A stretch of 64,000 bases of DNA from Polydactylus sextarius. Its lineage: Eukaryota; Chordata; Actinopteri; Polynemidae. The translations under genes were made by a program, and so were the position numbers. The notes beneath the pieces are model-generated. The model worked only from the letters and a program-made list of their open reading frames with translations. It did not search any database and was not told the DNA's origin. Positions 13,422 through 26,336 of the stretch are shown piece by piece. The stretch covers positions 3,396,501 to 3,460,500 of the forward strand of contig CM028906.1 in assembly GCA_016801845.1 (NCBI GenBank), read 5' to 3'. Each line of letters opens with the position of its first letter. Position 1 is the first letter of the stretch.

Positions 13422-14152
13422 TAAAGATGCTATACGTATGTTTTCATGTTGTCATATGTAGGTTTATTGTAGTGACTGATGTAGGACCGAGTGGTGGTCA
13501 CTGGACAAACACTTCAGCTACTGTGTAAAACCTGTCAGAAAGAGAGGAAACAGTGTAGCATCAGCAATGAGCTGGGGGTTGTACTGGGCTGTCTTAATGA
13601 AGAAAGAGTTTCACTAGATTATATTCTGACCTTCGCTCATGGTCATGAGCGATGCAATGAGCTTGCAAATACAAACGGCTGAAATGAGTTTCTTCAGCAG
13701 CGTGTCTAGGTCCAGCGTTCAAGACGAGGGCAAGGAGCTCACCATAAAGTTGTAGTTCCTTTGCATTAAATGAGCGAGCTGAAATGGAATGGGTATCTAA
13801 TCTGGATACCTCCTGTGAAAGGAGGGAATACTCAACTTGAAGGAATCTCAGTGTGGACCCAGATCATAAAATCTAGCCTTAAAAAGTCTCAGTCCCTTCA
13901 GGAAGAACTGGAAAGTGTTGCTAGGGAGATGGACACATGGATTACCTTATTGACCTGTCACCACCACAAGATGATACTGATATGCTGCTGAAAGTGGATG
14001 GATGACTTGATTTATGATCGGTAGGATCAAAACAAGGGTCAACACTATCATTGCTGTATAAGTGGAAACGGGTTTTGGTTAAGGAATGTCTGATGCAAAT
14101 AGCTGTGCATTAGGTACGTGGCATTAGCAAAAACTTACATCTAGCACCTTTA
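13422..14152. mobile_element. pair of inverted termini enclosing a LINE fragment
   Basis: The left end reads AAAGATGCTATACGTATG. The right end, reverse-complemented, reads AAAGGTGCTAGATGTAAG. Both resemble the ends of the 43680-43906 element. The roughly 730-bp interior is largely a Rex/RTE-type LINE 3' end. The simplest reading is a short inverted-repeat DNA element later hit by a LINE insertion. The interior outside the LINE is too short and decayed to name a superfamily, and no clear target duplication was seen. Confidence 0.5.
13585..14012 (+). pseudogene. Rex/RTE-type LINE, ORF 3' end, decayed
   Basis: Frames broken by stops and indels match the C-terminal part of a widespread fish non-LTR retrotransposon ORF. 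Cues are a CTCATGGTCATGAGC stretch, a GCTGAAATGAGTTTCTTC stretch (QxAEMSFL in the family), and the last block EELESVAREMDTWITLL followed by a GTGGATGGATG tail typical of the element's 3' end. The family protein is the C-terminal region after the reverse transcriptase. Same family as the fragments at 25744-26190, 47425-47945 and 54408-54690. Naming rests on memory of the consensus; clade (Rex versus RTE) is not settled. Confidence 0.7.
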
Positions 14153-14159
14153 AGTATTT

Positions 14160-17100
14160 AGCAACTAAACTACACAGTGGGCCATGATCATGATGAAACT
14201 AAAATAATTTCTATCATCAATTCTGTGTTACATGAGCCACCTCTGCATTATTAGCATCTACTGGCTTTAGCTGAATATCACCACAAATTTCCCACCACTA
14301 CTGTTAACATATATTTTAGTAAATTAAAATATAGCTTTACAGCCTGCAAGGTGAATTAAACTTCAATAGTTCTTAAGTAGTTGCAACACTTCATCATCTT
14401 CAGTGTGTCAGAACTTTAAAGGAATCCTTCATTGAGAAATATTTTGTTTCACTATTTTGAAAGCCATTCATTCGCTCCTCCCTGAGTGTGAATGCCGCAC
14501 ACGCAATTTATATGAATAGTATTCACTGTGATGCACTAGAGAAGAGAGAATTAAATTATTTTGTTATCTGTGATAGTTAGCAGCTCCCACTTCTGTCTCC
14601 ATCTGCCCCTCTGCTCTGTCTACCCTTGTCTGTCTCACTCAGCTGTGAGACATGGATTGGAATCAAATTTGGCACAAATCACTCTTGAGGATGGTCAGAT
14701 CTACCAAAAACAAATGTAATATTACTTAAGTCCAATTCAAAGTACAATTTCTTCTACTATCTACATATAGACTTACTGAAGTAAGTCTCATTATCATAGT
14801 TTCACCTCTGCTCTTGGCTGCTAGTTACTGCATTAAAAAATGACTTGATGATATATGACTTGGATGCTAATTATGTTGTTAATTACAAAATTAAACGGCT
14901 CAATGACTAAAACGCATCAGCACCATCACATTCTGGACAGAGTATTGTGTGAGGCACCAATATAATTATGGTAGACATTACAGTAATCTTTAAATCATCT
15001 ACTGCTAATTGATTTATTTACTTACTGAGATATATAAAGCACTAAACAACATATTTATGATTATCTGCCCTTCCGTTACAGCATGTCAAGCTCATCACAT
15101 GTTTTAAAGCTTTAGAGGATGGTCCTTTCTGCCAAGTAGATGTCAGTGCAGATGCACCACACATTATGTATGCATTCATTTAGGTTTTCACCCCTGAGAG
15201 CATAACAAGAGGGTAATGAAATGAAGACCTATGGGTGGTGTGCCAGCACATTTGATACCTTCTTGTAATGAGGAAGATATTACACCTCTCTGACAATGCG
15301 GTCTCTTGTGTGAGCTTCGTCCTAATACCCACTAATGAACTCTGGTTGTCAAAACCCACAATCATTGTGAGCAGAGAGGGAAGCGCCCGACAGGGACTAA
15401 CCTCTCAATTATCTTTAATAGCATTAGTGTGCTGCTCAGTTTAAAATCATTTTAAAATACAATGTAAAGGAGCCTGTGCTGGGTCTTTTGAACTCTCAGA
15501 TGGGTTGTTTCTATCTTTACGTGCTGTGTAATATTTTAGTTTGCATTGTGGATGCAGTCTTTGGCTGGCACCAGAGAGAGGGACTTCACATTTGTTTTGA
15601 ATTTGTCCCCTGTTTATTATTACATGAATTATGGTAGTTTGTTTATTGTTTTTGACTCTCTTTTGTTTTAGGCAGTAGGGAGTAGGGAATCTTTCATTTG
15701 AATTGACTAATAGACAGGACCTTCAACCAAAGTGCAGGAATACAAGTACAGGAAATTAGAATTTCACAAGCAAACTGCTTGAAGTTTACTGTCATTCACA
15801 GACATGGCTCGGGTGCAGTCACCAAACTTGCCAGCAAGCTAGAGGTCTAACTTTAATTCCATCCATCCTATGTCAGACTGGGACTTTAATCAAAGCAAAA
15901 CTTTCACCTGAAATGATTTTCATTCAATTCAATTTGCACAAAAAGCTGAATACATGCTAAAATCATATTATCTATACCTTTTTATTTTCATTTGAAGATT
16001 ATCCCGCAAAGCAGTGTCAGATAATACTTGGAATATGAATATGAACCGGTCATGTGCATGAAAATGAGAAGACTGTGTCAATTGTACATCAGTTTAGAAG
16101 AGATAAAAGGAAAGAGAGCATGTGAGTGAGAAGTCCCTCTGCTGTGTAACACAAACACAAATGCCTAATCTCACAGTAACAACATTGCATCAGTGTTCAC
16201 CGTGATTCCTTTAAAATACTGCCTGATAAATAGTTTATGATACTGTTCACCTGCAGCAATCTTTGTATTTTTTAAAACCATGCATAGAGTCATAGTTGCT
16301 CACTTGATGCTGTGGTGAGATCACAATAATCAACATCAATCTGTATGTGAGACACTTGAATTCACGAAGCATATTGAGCTTTGGAAAGACAGGAATATTA
16401 AACCTATAAACATGATTGTGAGCATAAAAAGGTCAGCATTAAACTTAATTCAAAACATGTCAGTCAACTAATGCTGGAGAAACAATACAGAGAGGCTTAG
16501 GCCAACAGCCGCACCATGATATTTTAATCAACAGGCATAAAAGGATGCTAGTACTGAGGGACAATGGAAACTGCATAATTATTCATATGGTGGCAAAAAG
16601 TAGCTTTTAGAATAAAGTGTAGCTAAAGAAAAAAAAGAGAGGTGGATGTTTCAGCTCATCACTGAAAAATGAATGAAGTGGCAAAACTTACTACTGCTGC
16701 TGTCTGTAAGTGAACAACCTACAATATAAAATTATTTCCAAACAAATTCACAACAAGCAAGTGAATAGATAAAACTCTGTGCCTATAAATGGGTGTGGGG
16801 ATTACAAGAAATAAATGATGTAAAGTTGATGTAAATAATAACATGAGCTTTTGAAATAAAATATAACTGATATACATTGATATTTAGATTTTCTTTAGCT
16901 GTTATCACCCTGCTGTTGTGGTAGAGGATACTGAGAACTGTTTGCCAGTTGGCAGCTGGTGTTCACAGGTGGTGAAGACAAACAGACAGACTGTCAGTGA
17001 ACAATTCACAATTTGCAGTTTGAAACATTGTGTTGTAGAAACAGTACATAACTCCATCCATTTAGTCATTGTTAGCCACTTTGCTGCCATTGCGTCATGG

Positions 17101-20100
17101 TGGCTTTACTCTGAGATCCCTCCCCTCTACAAAAATCACCACCTTAAGATGCTGGAAGGGTTGGTGTGTGTGTGTGTGTCTGTTATCATTGTGTTGCTGG
17201 GAGCATGAGCTCCAGGTTGGCTCTGACAGGGCAAAATGATCGTTAGGACAGTCCAGACTAAGATTTAGGTAACTTAATGCAAGAACACACAAGGGAATGT
17301 GTCACCTTGCCTGGAATAGGGAACCAGGGCCAGACCTGGATGGGGGAGTGAGCCAGTGAGCATCTGGTGACTGAGCCCTTGTCCATGGGACCAAACAAAC
17401 TACCAGGAGTCACCAGGCTGTGAGTTGGATATTGTAGTCATGATGTACTAAGCAGCAGAGAGGGTTGGAGCAGGGGTGGATGGATCTCCAGACAGTTTAA
17501 TGTTGTACACTAGTATTAGTATTAGTGTGAACATGACCATCTGCAGAGCAGAAGATTACAAGTAAAGTGAGTATTGACCTAATCATTTAAGGTCCATGTA
17601 CAAAGTTTTGTTGTGTAAATAACGTGTTTTGTTGCCCCTGGTTAAAAAAGGTAACAAGTAAAAAATGTTCATTCTGTCCCTCTTCCACATTCCTGCCCGT
17701 TCGGCTTACTCACGTGTTCTTTAGGCCTCTTCCTTCATTGTTCTGCCTGCAGGAGCATAAAGAAACAGTGCATACATATCTGTCATCACAAGCAATAGTG
17801 ATCGTCAGCCTTGCCTATCCATTATTACCCATGAAATTCAACGAGTGAAGCATAAAATTGAAATGAAGAGCTGATCTGTATTGTGATGGCTCATTTCCTT
17901 ATTCCTCATCTCCGCATTCATTCTAATTATGCCCAAGCTGTCCCCACTTCCCTTCGAGGAGAGGGTTTCTGTGTCAGGGTTTCTGTCAGAGCTGCCTCTC
18001 CATGATAAAGTAGCAGGGAGAGCCAATATTCCTCACTGCCAGAGATAGGCTTCACACACATCTGGAAGCCTATTTATCAGCTGGTGCCACCATTGGCGCA
18101 GGAAAACACACATAGATGCACACAAACGGTCTATGGACAGCACACAAACAGGTGCTGCAACGTTTTTATGCAGTGGTTTCCTGCATCATGTACAAATACT
18201 AGACAGACAAAACTGCAGATTCTTTATTTAGTGATGGTGTTCACACAACGCACCACAATCTGTGTTCTAAACAGTTTTATGCTAAAGCAAGAGACTCCAG
18301 AGCAGGGTATATGCTACTGTTGCTTACATTTAGCCATAGACACTGTTAAACTCATATTGAAAAACTGATGCTTTCCATGAGAGTATGAGACACTGTTGTG
18401 TAATTGTGATCTTCAGACAAGTTATTGTATGTTTTCTATTACAATCTATTGGTGATAACCCAGACGCTGACATATATTTAGTGTAATGTAATATTTTTTT
18501 CCAGCTTTAGAAAATTATTAAATGTTTAAGTGAAAAGACACAATTACCTCCGTCTTAAGCCCCAATGAGAAAGTTTTGTTATTATTATTATTATGTGAAA
18601 TGATTGTGTAGGAACATAGCTGACCCATGACAAAAAAAGGACAAACTAATACCTATGGTACAGAAACAAAGCACTTGTCAAAGCACTTTCTCCCCAACAA
18701 CACAACTGTACTATTTGCTAACAGCTGCTTTTACTGTGAGACTCAAAAGAATGCTAATTCATTAAAATGTAACCACTTCATCCTTGACTGGAAGTGAATA
18801 TTTATAATTTTCAATTGAACTGTTCAATACTTAGATATGATGTATTTTGAGTAGTTGAGCAAAACAATTCTGGTTGATATTGGTGAAATTGTTGGTGATT
18901 TAGATAAAATGCAAATGAAAAACAGTTAAAACAAATCAAAGCATTAAACATTCAGCTTAAATTTTCAGCCAAATGTGTGTGAACTGCAAAACTCATGTTA
19001 TGGGTTTTTTAGTTGTTGTCGTCTGGGTTTTTTATTTATTTTTTTAAGTATTGTAGTATCTCTCTTCACATCTCATAAACATTTAATTTCCGTTTCTTCA
19101 GCCTGAGCTGGCACCCAGGACTCTCCCACATAAAGTCAAATTATATGGGCCACTGCTTCACAGACAAACGCTGAGAATTAGCATCTGAATATGCATTGTG
19201 CCCCAATCTCCCACACCGGCAAATCTTAATTTAAATATACACCCTCGCTGAAAGTCTGAGCCGCTCGCTCAAATGAGACCACAGTACCTTTTTATTATGT
19301 TATGTCTGCAAATTTTTATAGCAGAGTTGCTCAAGGTTACAATAGGCCATTTATTAAACTGTAATGGATTTTCTAGTTGATACATTCACTGTGATGAAAC
19401 TGAAAACGGAGAACAACTGGCTGAACTGACCTGTCTGATGGGTGAGTTTTCATGAGGATGCATTATGTATAGCACACTACTCTTTTATGTGTCATTGTTC
19501 AGACTTCACAAACTCTCGATACTTAAATGTAATTTTGAAAACATGTTTTCAGCTGCAACTTCCTGGAATAAATTGTTTCTCTCAGTAATTCAACAAAATA
19601 GAATCAGACACCGTGACAACCTGGACAATAGAAATGCGGTGTTTTCTTTCCTTTTACATTTCATTACATCACATTATGCACTATTATAGCCCAGGTATGC
19701 AAGCAAAGCCCTCCTCGTCCTTGCTGCTGTCACAATATTATGTTGCAGGATTCTAACAGGATACTTATTCAAGGGGAATATTTGTTATATGACAAACTTT
19801 ATTGGACCCATTTCAAACTACACCACAATGAGAAAGCCCTGCTGGCACCAGCAGGGTTCACTTTGTCAAAGCTAAACTAACTCTAGAGCCACAGAAGACA
19901 CAATACAACTGTGTACACGTGGGTAAATATGTTATTTTTCCCCTTAAATAAAAAATAAAATACATAGTAACAAAGGAGGCATCTCTGTAACCAACATCTC
20001 TTTTTGTATTTCCTCAAAATAAATAATTTTAGTGTTATTTTGCTCCACTGGTATTAACATAAAGATACAGACACTAGATAATACCTAAAACTCACATCAT

Positions 20101-21879
20101 AGCCTGATATTTTCCCCTTATCTTGTAGATAGGAATAAAAAAATGGGTGAAGATTTATAATATTTCAAAAAGCAGTCTGGTCGGGTGCTGGACCAGCACC
20201 AGCCTTAAAAAGGAGCTTGTTAATATTTTAAAATGAATCCCTTTTCATTGGAATTATGGGAAGCTCGGACTAATGTACAAAATTAGAAGAACATTTTCTG
20301 TCTCTCAGTGAGGCCACAGAGAATTTGTTCTCAGTTACTTACAAATGTCAGAGTTCACTTATTTCTAAGTTATTAACTAGAAGATTCATTGTACAAACCT
20401 GAGAGGTTTGCTTTGATTTCTTTTTTGCTCAAAAATTATGAAGTCAAAAGAAGTCAAAAGTTTGACATGTAAGGTCTCTGCAATTCAGTGTCTAAAAATG
20501 GTGAGATCTATAGTACGCTTTATATAACCATCTGAATATCTGGAACAAAAACATCTGAGAAATGAGCTGAGCTAACGTTGGAGGCTAACAGATTCTGTGG
20601 ACAGATGATGATTTTGCCCCTGAAAAATGCTTTGTTCAATTTTTATCAAATATTGTTTTGAAGATGATGCAATGTGAAGATTTGGACATCTGTTAAAAAA
20701 ACCTCCTGAAGCTATCAACATTGAAGGAATCCTGACTAGGTGAATCCCATGATTTATGATTTGATCACTGTGATAGTTAATCAGATGAGTAAAACCTAAT
20801 TAGCTTAATTCAGCTCTTCGAGATTGCTGCTGTGTCCCCCAACAGTAAAAAAAAAAAAAAAACTTTAAATGACCTCATACTGTATGCGTGGTGAAAACTA
20901 CAGAGCAGTATGGGACAAGGATGGGGACAGTGTCAGGGTTATCAAATAAAATCAAATTTTAAGAAACTGAATTTCAGGCCTTTAATTATAACTATACCAG
21001 CAAGGGAGAGCAACAGAGGGAAGCGAGGGGGAGTAGGAGGACTGAGCTCTACCACAGACTCAGGAGGTTACAGGAGGTTATTTAAAATCTTCCACACCAA
21101 TTAATCACTTCCTGTGTGGAGGGTTTGTCAGAGCGTGACCATGGTTGAATTTAATTTGGGCAAATCTAGTGTGGCTAAATTAAAATGATTCACCTCCGCT
21201 TTGTGAAGCAGGTGCACAATCATTATTTTTTTTGTAATTTTTTTTATATAAGTCACACTCACACATATAAAGTCCCTAACGGATAGAGAGGAGATAATAC
21301 ACAGAACAATAACAAAAGGCTTTCCTCAGGCAATTTGTTATTAGCTGTGTTTTAAGTAACTAATGATCCTGTAATGTGCAAACATTTTCAGGGTTATGGA
21401 ATGTAAATACACTCTTCTTTCCTTCACCAGTCTAAACGTGTCTCAAATTCTTATCGCTTCTCCTGTTTTCCAAATAGGATCTCACTTCTTGCCATCTAAT
21501 GGTGATTAGACCCGCTGGCCTGTGATCATCTTCATTCTGCCCCTTCCAAATCATATCAGCAATTGGCTCTGTCAAGTTCAGAACAAGGTCATTATCTCAA
21601 TCATCTGAGAACATTGATCACTGATTTAGCTTTATTCATTTTTCATGATTAATGCACAGACCTCCAATGTACTCATGTGGGTGTATTTATAGATTAATAT
21701 TTTTAATACTATGATTATTTTGGCATTTTTTTTCTCCTCTTTGAGTCAGGGAACATGTTTTTTGCCTTTTCTGATAACTATCTGGAAAACTGGCAACTGA
21801 ACTTTAGTTTAATGACAATTACAAAATGTTATCTGTTGAAATGTGGAAGTAAACAGTGTACAAGTTTAAATCTTATCTC
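14160..21879. other. unique DNA with conserved-element-like blocks, no gene seen
   Basis: No exon or transposon was recognised. Short simple repeats include (TG)8 at about 17165-17180, a T/A run near 20847-20862 and a duplicated 11-mer (CAGGAGGTTA type) at about 21059-21079. Blocks at 17.86-18.08, 19.08-19.30 and 21.48-21.68 kb have balanced composition and no low-complexity sequence. They read like vertebrate conserved non-coding elements, which cannot be shown without alignment. Confidence 0.55.
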
Positions 21880-22867
21880 TCTTGCCACAGTCAGTTTATT
21901 CAGCTTAAAATCTTTCACATCCCAGTCTTCCCCCGTTACTTCAGGTGTGCCCCAGGGCTCTGTCCTGGGGCTCGTCCTTTTCATCATTTATCTCCTTGCC
22001 CTTGGCAATATCTTCCATAAATATAACATCATTTTCCACTGCTATGTGGATGACACTGAGCTCTACACTTTCCAGTAAACCCACTTCCAACCTCTCACCT
22101 TTCTCCCTTACTGACTGCCTAGCAGAAATAAAAACCTGGGTTTTCTCCAGTTTTCTCAAACTAAACAGTGACAAAGCTGAGGTTCTTCTCATTGGCACCA
22201 CATCATCACTATCCAAAATTGACAGTTTCTCTCATATTGACAATTCCTCTGTCTCCCCCTCCCCACAGGTTAAGAGTCTGAGTGTCATCTTTGACAGCAC
22301 TCTTTCCTTCCAATCCCATATCAGTAACACTCTGTGTATTTCCATCTACGAAAAATCAACTGTCTCTGCCCCTCCCCTACCCTCCCTCTATACCACTGCT
22401 ATTCTTGTCCACAGGCTTGTCACTTCTCATCTGGATTACTGTAATTCTGTCCTCTCTCTCTCAAATCTGTCCATAAGATCCAACTGGTCCAGAATTCAGT
22501 TGCCCGCATCATCACCAGAACCGCCTCCATCCACCACACCACCACCCATCCTGCAGCAGCTCCACTGGCTCCCAGTCAAGTTCAGAATTGAATTCAGAAT
22601 TCTTTTGTTAACTTTCAAGGTCTTCCACAACCTCGCTTCCCCATATCTGTCCGACCTCCTCTGTGTTGTCATTCCCTCTTGCTCCACCAGATCTTCTTAT
22701 TCCATCCATTTGACTGTCCCCTTTGCCCTTCTCACCACCATGGGGAAAGCCGCTCTGCTCCCCGGCGTTGGACCTCATTACCTCCTGAACTCAGAAATAT
22801 CAACTCCCTCCCACATTTCAAATCCTCACTCAAAACGCACCTGTTCAAACTCCCTTTTCAACTTTAA
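21880..22867 (+). pseudogene. LINE reverse transcriptase C-terminal half, frameshifted
   Basis: The product copies LINE RNA into DNA at the target site. Motifs in order are SSPVTSGVPQGSVLG and LFIIYLL (about 21930-21995), the catalytic block CYVDDTELY at about 22040-22070 (usually YADD), the FLKLNSDKAEVLLIG block (22150-22195), the LVTSHLDYCNSVL block (22417-22455), ILQQLHWLPVKFRIEFRILL (22549-22610), and the final WTSLPPELRNINSLPHFKSS and LFKLPFQL to the stop. At least two frame changes, near 22075-22080 and 22730-22780, mean no full product can be made. The remaining longest single frame, 21945-22904, contains the middle blocks only. The N-terminal endonuclease domain is absent. Confidence 0.88.
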
Positions 22868-22988
22868 TCACTGCACTGTCATTTTTTTTTTTATTCATTT
22901 TTAATTGTAACTTATTTTTAATCTTGTGTATTTTATGGTTCATCTTTCATTCTTCGTTGGGTTCCAGAAAGGTGCCTATGAATAAAAT

Positions 22989-22990
<2 letters not shown>

Positions 22991-23021
<31 letters not shown>
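22991..23021. repeat. (ATT)10 microsatellite, LINE tail
   Basis: A perfect ATT run directly after the LINE 3' UTR. A short (AT)n tract follows at about 23034-23045. Confidence 0.95.
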
Positions 23022-23022
<1 letters not shown>

Positions 23023-23199
23023 AATATGTGTAATATATATATATAATAATCCACACATCCTCACTGACAGTTAAAGCAAAGGTTTAATGAGTTTCCTGCC
23101 TCTGCTCAAACATCTTAATCCTTGATAACATTCTTTCTTTCTCCTCTGAAATCTCTCTCAGCCCACTGCATTTCTCTTAAATGACTAATTCAGAGTCGT

Positions 23200-23460
23200 A
23201 CTCTGGTCTATGCTACTCTGCTCTTTATTCATTGTCACAGCCATTCATACCCCCTTGCCCTTCGGTCTCCCTAACCCTGCCACCTTTTTACCTTCCTCTC
23301 TCTTTCAGTATCTCATTTTTCTCATTGTATTTACCTCCTTTTCTCTCCTCCCTTACATTTCCAGCTGACCTCTCTAAAGGGAATCACGATTGTGGTCAAC
23401 ACCATATATCCTCTCCCTTCTGCTCAGCTCTTTCTCTCCTTTTTCATTCATTAATGACTT
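23200..23460. repeat. pyrimidine-rich low-complexity tract
   Basis: A long stretch dominated by C and T on the plus strand (CCTTCCTCTCTCTTTC-like blocks). The open frame across it reflects base composition, not a gene. Confidence 0.7.
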
Positions 23461-23469
23461 GCATTGACT

Positions 23470-25743
23470 CCCCATGACCTGCACTGACACGAGCATGGTG
23501 GTCGCTATAACTCACGGAAGATGTTTTCGGGAACAGGATCCTTGGTTTAATGTGGTTATGAGGTTGATATGATTGTGTTGACATTCTCCAGGTTATATGA
23601 GTAATTGAGAACAGAGGTGCCTGTAGAGGAAAGTACAGTGAATGACTTTTGACATCTAGTATTTTTGGTTACTTGGAAAAAGTTGCAGCAAACAGAAACT
23701 GTCAGAAACTATTGCATTTATTTTTCTTTGCTTTACATTTAAGGTGACTACCAGCACTTTGACATTACCAGTTTTTCAGTTTTTTCAAGGCTTGATGTTT
23801 GGTGTGAGTACCCTCAGACTACAGTTATTACTTGAGGTTCAAGTCAAAATGCTTTCCTGGCAATTAAATTATCCAGTCTAAACCTCTAAAGCTGCAAGAC
23901 ACTTTCATGAAAATGATTTAATGTTATATGTGTTATTTTTCCACACAATTTGTACTCTCATAAACGCAGTATGCAATGTGTTTTTTCCACAAAAAATACA
24001 CATAATGTTAGGATATTATGAAGTTAATAGTTATATAAAACTTGAGTTATATAAGACTTGAATGGACTTGATCTGCTTGATCTTGAAAAAAAAAAATATT
24101 GTTCTTAAATTCACAGTTGACACAGATTTTGTTGTGGAGTTACTCTGATACTGATAATGTTCCAAGAAAATCATCATATACTCCCTAAATCCTGGAACAG
24201 GTATGTGAGTCTTTGCACCGATCTGAGGCAGGCCAAGATGATGAAGCTGCAGTCCATCCAAGCTAGCTGTTAGCAACAACTGAACTTTCATATTAATATA
24301 CCTCCATAATCATCAGCGGTGAAGTGGAGGGTATACATGTGTACACTAATTTTTCAGTCAGCATTGAATATACCCACTTCTCAGTCCCCTTTGATGCTGT
24401 GGCATACCCACTTCTCCAGGGACCACAATACCACCGATAGCCGTTCTGTCCAAAAGTTCAGACTCTATATGAAACATACATGCATACATGAAGCATACAT
24501 CTATATGAGCAACATGTCTGACTGGTTGTGAGAGTGACAAGCCAGGACTTTCCAAATAAAATGCGAGTCAGACTTGTCCTTTAGTGTAGTGTCTGAAGTG
24601 TCAGACTTTGACTGTATGGAAACCATGTGAAAAAGTGATCATGTGATCATCAGTTCAGCTAAGGTTGTGGGGACCTTGGGGCCAAAGTGCCACCTACTGG
24701 AAAGTCCCAATGGGAAAAAGGCTGATGTATGAATTTGGTAATAGGGAAAGACAAAATAGTATCACAACATTTCTATTTTGTTTAAATTCCTGTCATAGTA
24801 ACAGTGGACTCAGATAGCAGAATTCCTCCATTTGATGGATACGTTTTGATTCATACTGTCTATCTGAAGACATTTCCTCAGCTTATCTTCATATGGAGGA
24901 TGTGCAGACAAAAAAAAAAGAGCCTGATTCCTAAAATACTGCCGTATAATGAACAGCATGCAGCAGTGGACGAGACAGCTACTTACTCCTCTCCTTCTTA
25001 CTCTACCGCTCCCCCTCAGCCACAAGTTAACAAAGAAGGAAGACCGCACAGAATTGGAAAATCATTCAAGGTATTCACAAGCTAAATCCCAGCCCTATCA
25101 AATGTCACCCAAGTTCACAAGGACCAAATTTAATTTCCAGACACAATACTTTGAAGATTTATTATCATTTATCAAGAAGTGAGATCAGTTAAGCATTTAT
25201 CCATGAGAGAGATATTCATCTGGCTGCCATCAGATTGCCTAACGTGCATCATTCATCAGTCTCTGTCAAAACAATGGGCGATTATTGTTATACCTACAAT
25301 CATTAAGAACCACAGTGAGTAGAAAATTGAATTAGAAAAGATTCTGTTTTCTATTGAGCATGCAAAAAGAATTCATGCAGCTGTGTCATTGATGGTGCTT
25401 GGACTGGGAGGATCCACTAAATATGAGCCATCGCATTCAGCGGATCCAATCAAACCTCTGCCATATCCTACTCATAATGTCTTCTTACATCTGTCACACA
25501 CTGCAGGTGAGGCTACATGAAAACAATAATGAGAAGAATTGTAAAGTTTGTGCAATTCCTTAGAGGTGTTTCATGGCATATATATACATCTTTAGTTTAT
25601 ATAATAAAGTGCATGAGTATGTTGGTTTTCTTACTGTACAGTTATTCTTGATGAAAACAAAATCTTATCTGTAAAACTATGACTGGCCATATTATAATTT
25701 AGATTCTCTGTCCAACCATTTTCAGTCACTTATTAAAGGTCAG
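23470..25743. other. unique DNA, no gene seen
   Basis: No recognised genes. An A run lies at about 24087-24097. The motif ATACCCACTTCTC occurs twice at 24370-24420. The 25.18-25.51 kb block has conserved-element-like composition and contains paired inverted SOX-like sites, listed as a finding. Confidence 0.55.
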
Positions 25744-26190
25744 GTGAAAACAGTTTGAGTGAGGTTGACTAGGTGTCCTTCTCCTGAGCAACAATTTCCA
25801 GCTCCTCTTATGAGATCATGAGGCATTAACAGACTATCAGTTCAACCAGGTGGACATGCCTGGAAAACCGGAGGAGAAAACAAGAGAAAACAGGAGGAGT
25901 CTAGGATGGATATCTGTATCACCTCAGCATTTTCATTTCAACAAGCAGGAGCAGCTGTTGTGCTTTGATCTTTTAAGGGAAATTAAGGATTTCAGTCATT
26001 TGCATCCACAATGACATTCTTACGATCAATACCTGAAGCTCATGAACATAGATGAGGGTCGGAGCTCAGCTTTGCTCTTTAACACGACAGTTTGGTACAA
26101 CATCTGCCTCACTGTTGACACGACACTAATCCATCCTGGAGAACTTTTACTGGGGCAGCAACTCACCCCCAAACCAAAAGGTTGTCCTCA
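25744..26190 (-). pseudogene. Rex/RTE-type LINE fragment, antisense, decayed
   Basis: The plus strand shows the reverse complement of the element's ORF 3' region: TTTCCAGCTCCTCTTATGAG, then GGTGGACATGCCTGGAAAAC, then CATGAACATAGATGAGGGTC, TTTAACACGACAG and ACTGGGGCAGCAACTCACCC. These words occur in this order in the antisense of a high-copy fish LINE. The fragment is interrupted and cannot code. It belongs to the same family as 54408-54690, which shares the CCAGCTCCTC and AGGC/GTGTTAACAGGCTA-like words. Family naming is from memory. Confidence 0.65.
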
Positions 26191-26336
26191 ATGAATCCAA
26201 GACAGAAACACAAACAAACAAAGAGATTAAAACATGGTTGCTGTGTTATATGGAGCTAAATACAAACTGTAGTTTGTTATTCTGGAAGAAAAACACTAAC
26301 AGCATGAATAGCTGGCATCTGCTAATGTCGATCAAA

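Larger units (their letters stand above)
21880..23021 (+). mobile_element. L2-type LINE, 5'-truncated, with (ATT)10 tail
   Basis: A 5'-truncated non-LTR retrotransposon. It starts inside the reverse transcriptase and runs through the ORF stop at 22865-22867 and a short 3' UTR. The 3' end reads AAAGGTGCCTATGAATAAAATG and then ATT repeats at 22991-23021, the usual L2-type microsatellite tail. 5' truncation is normal for LINEs copied by target-primed reverse transcription. No target-site duplication was identified. The conserved C-terminus and readable RT suggest a moderately young insertion. Confidence 0.85.
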
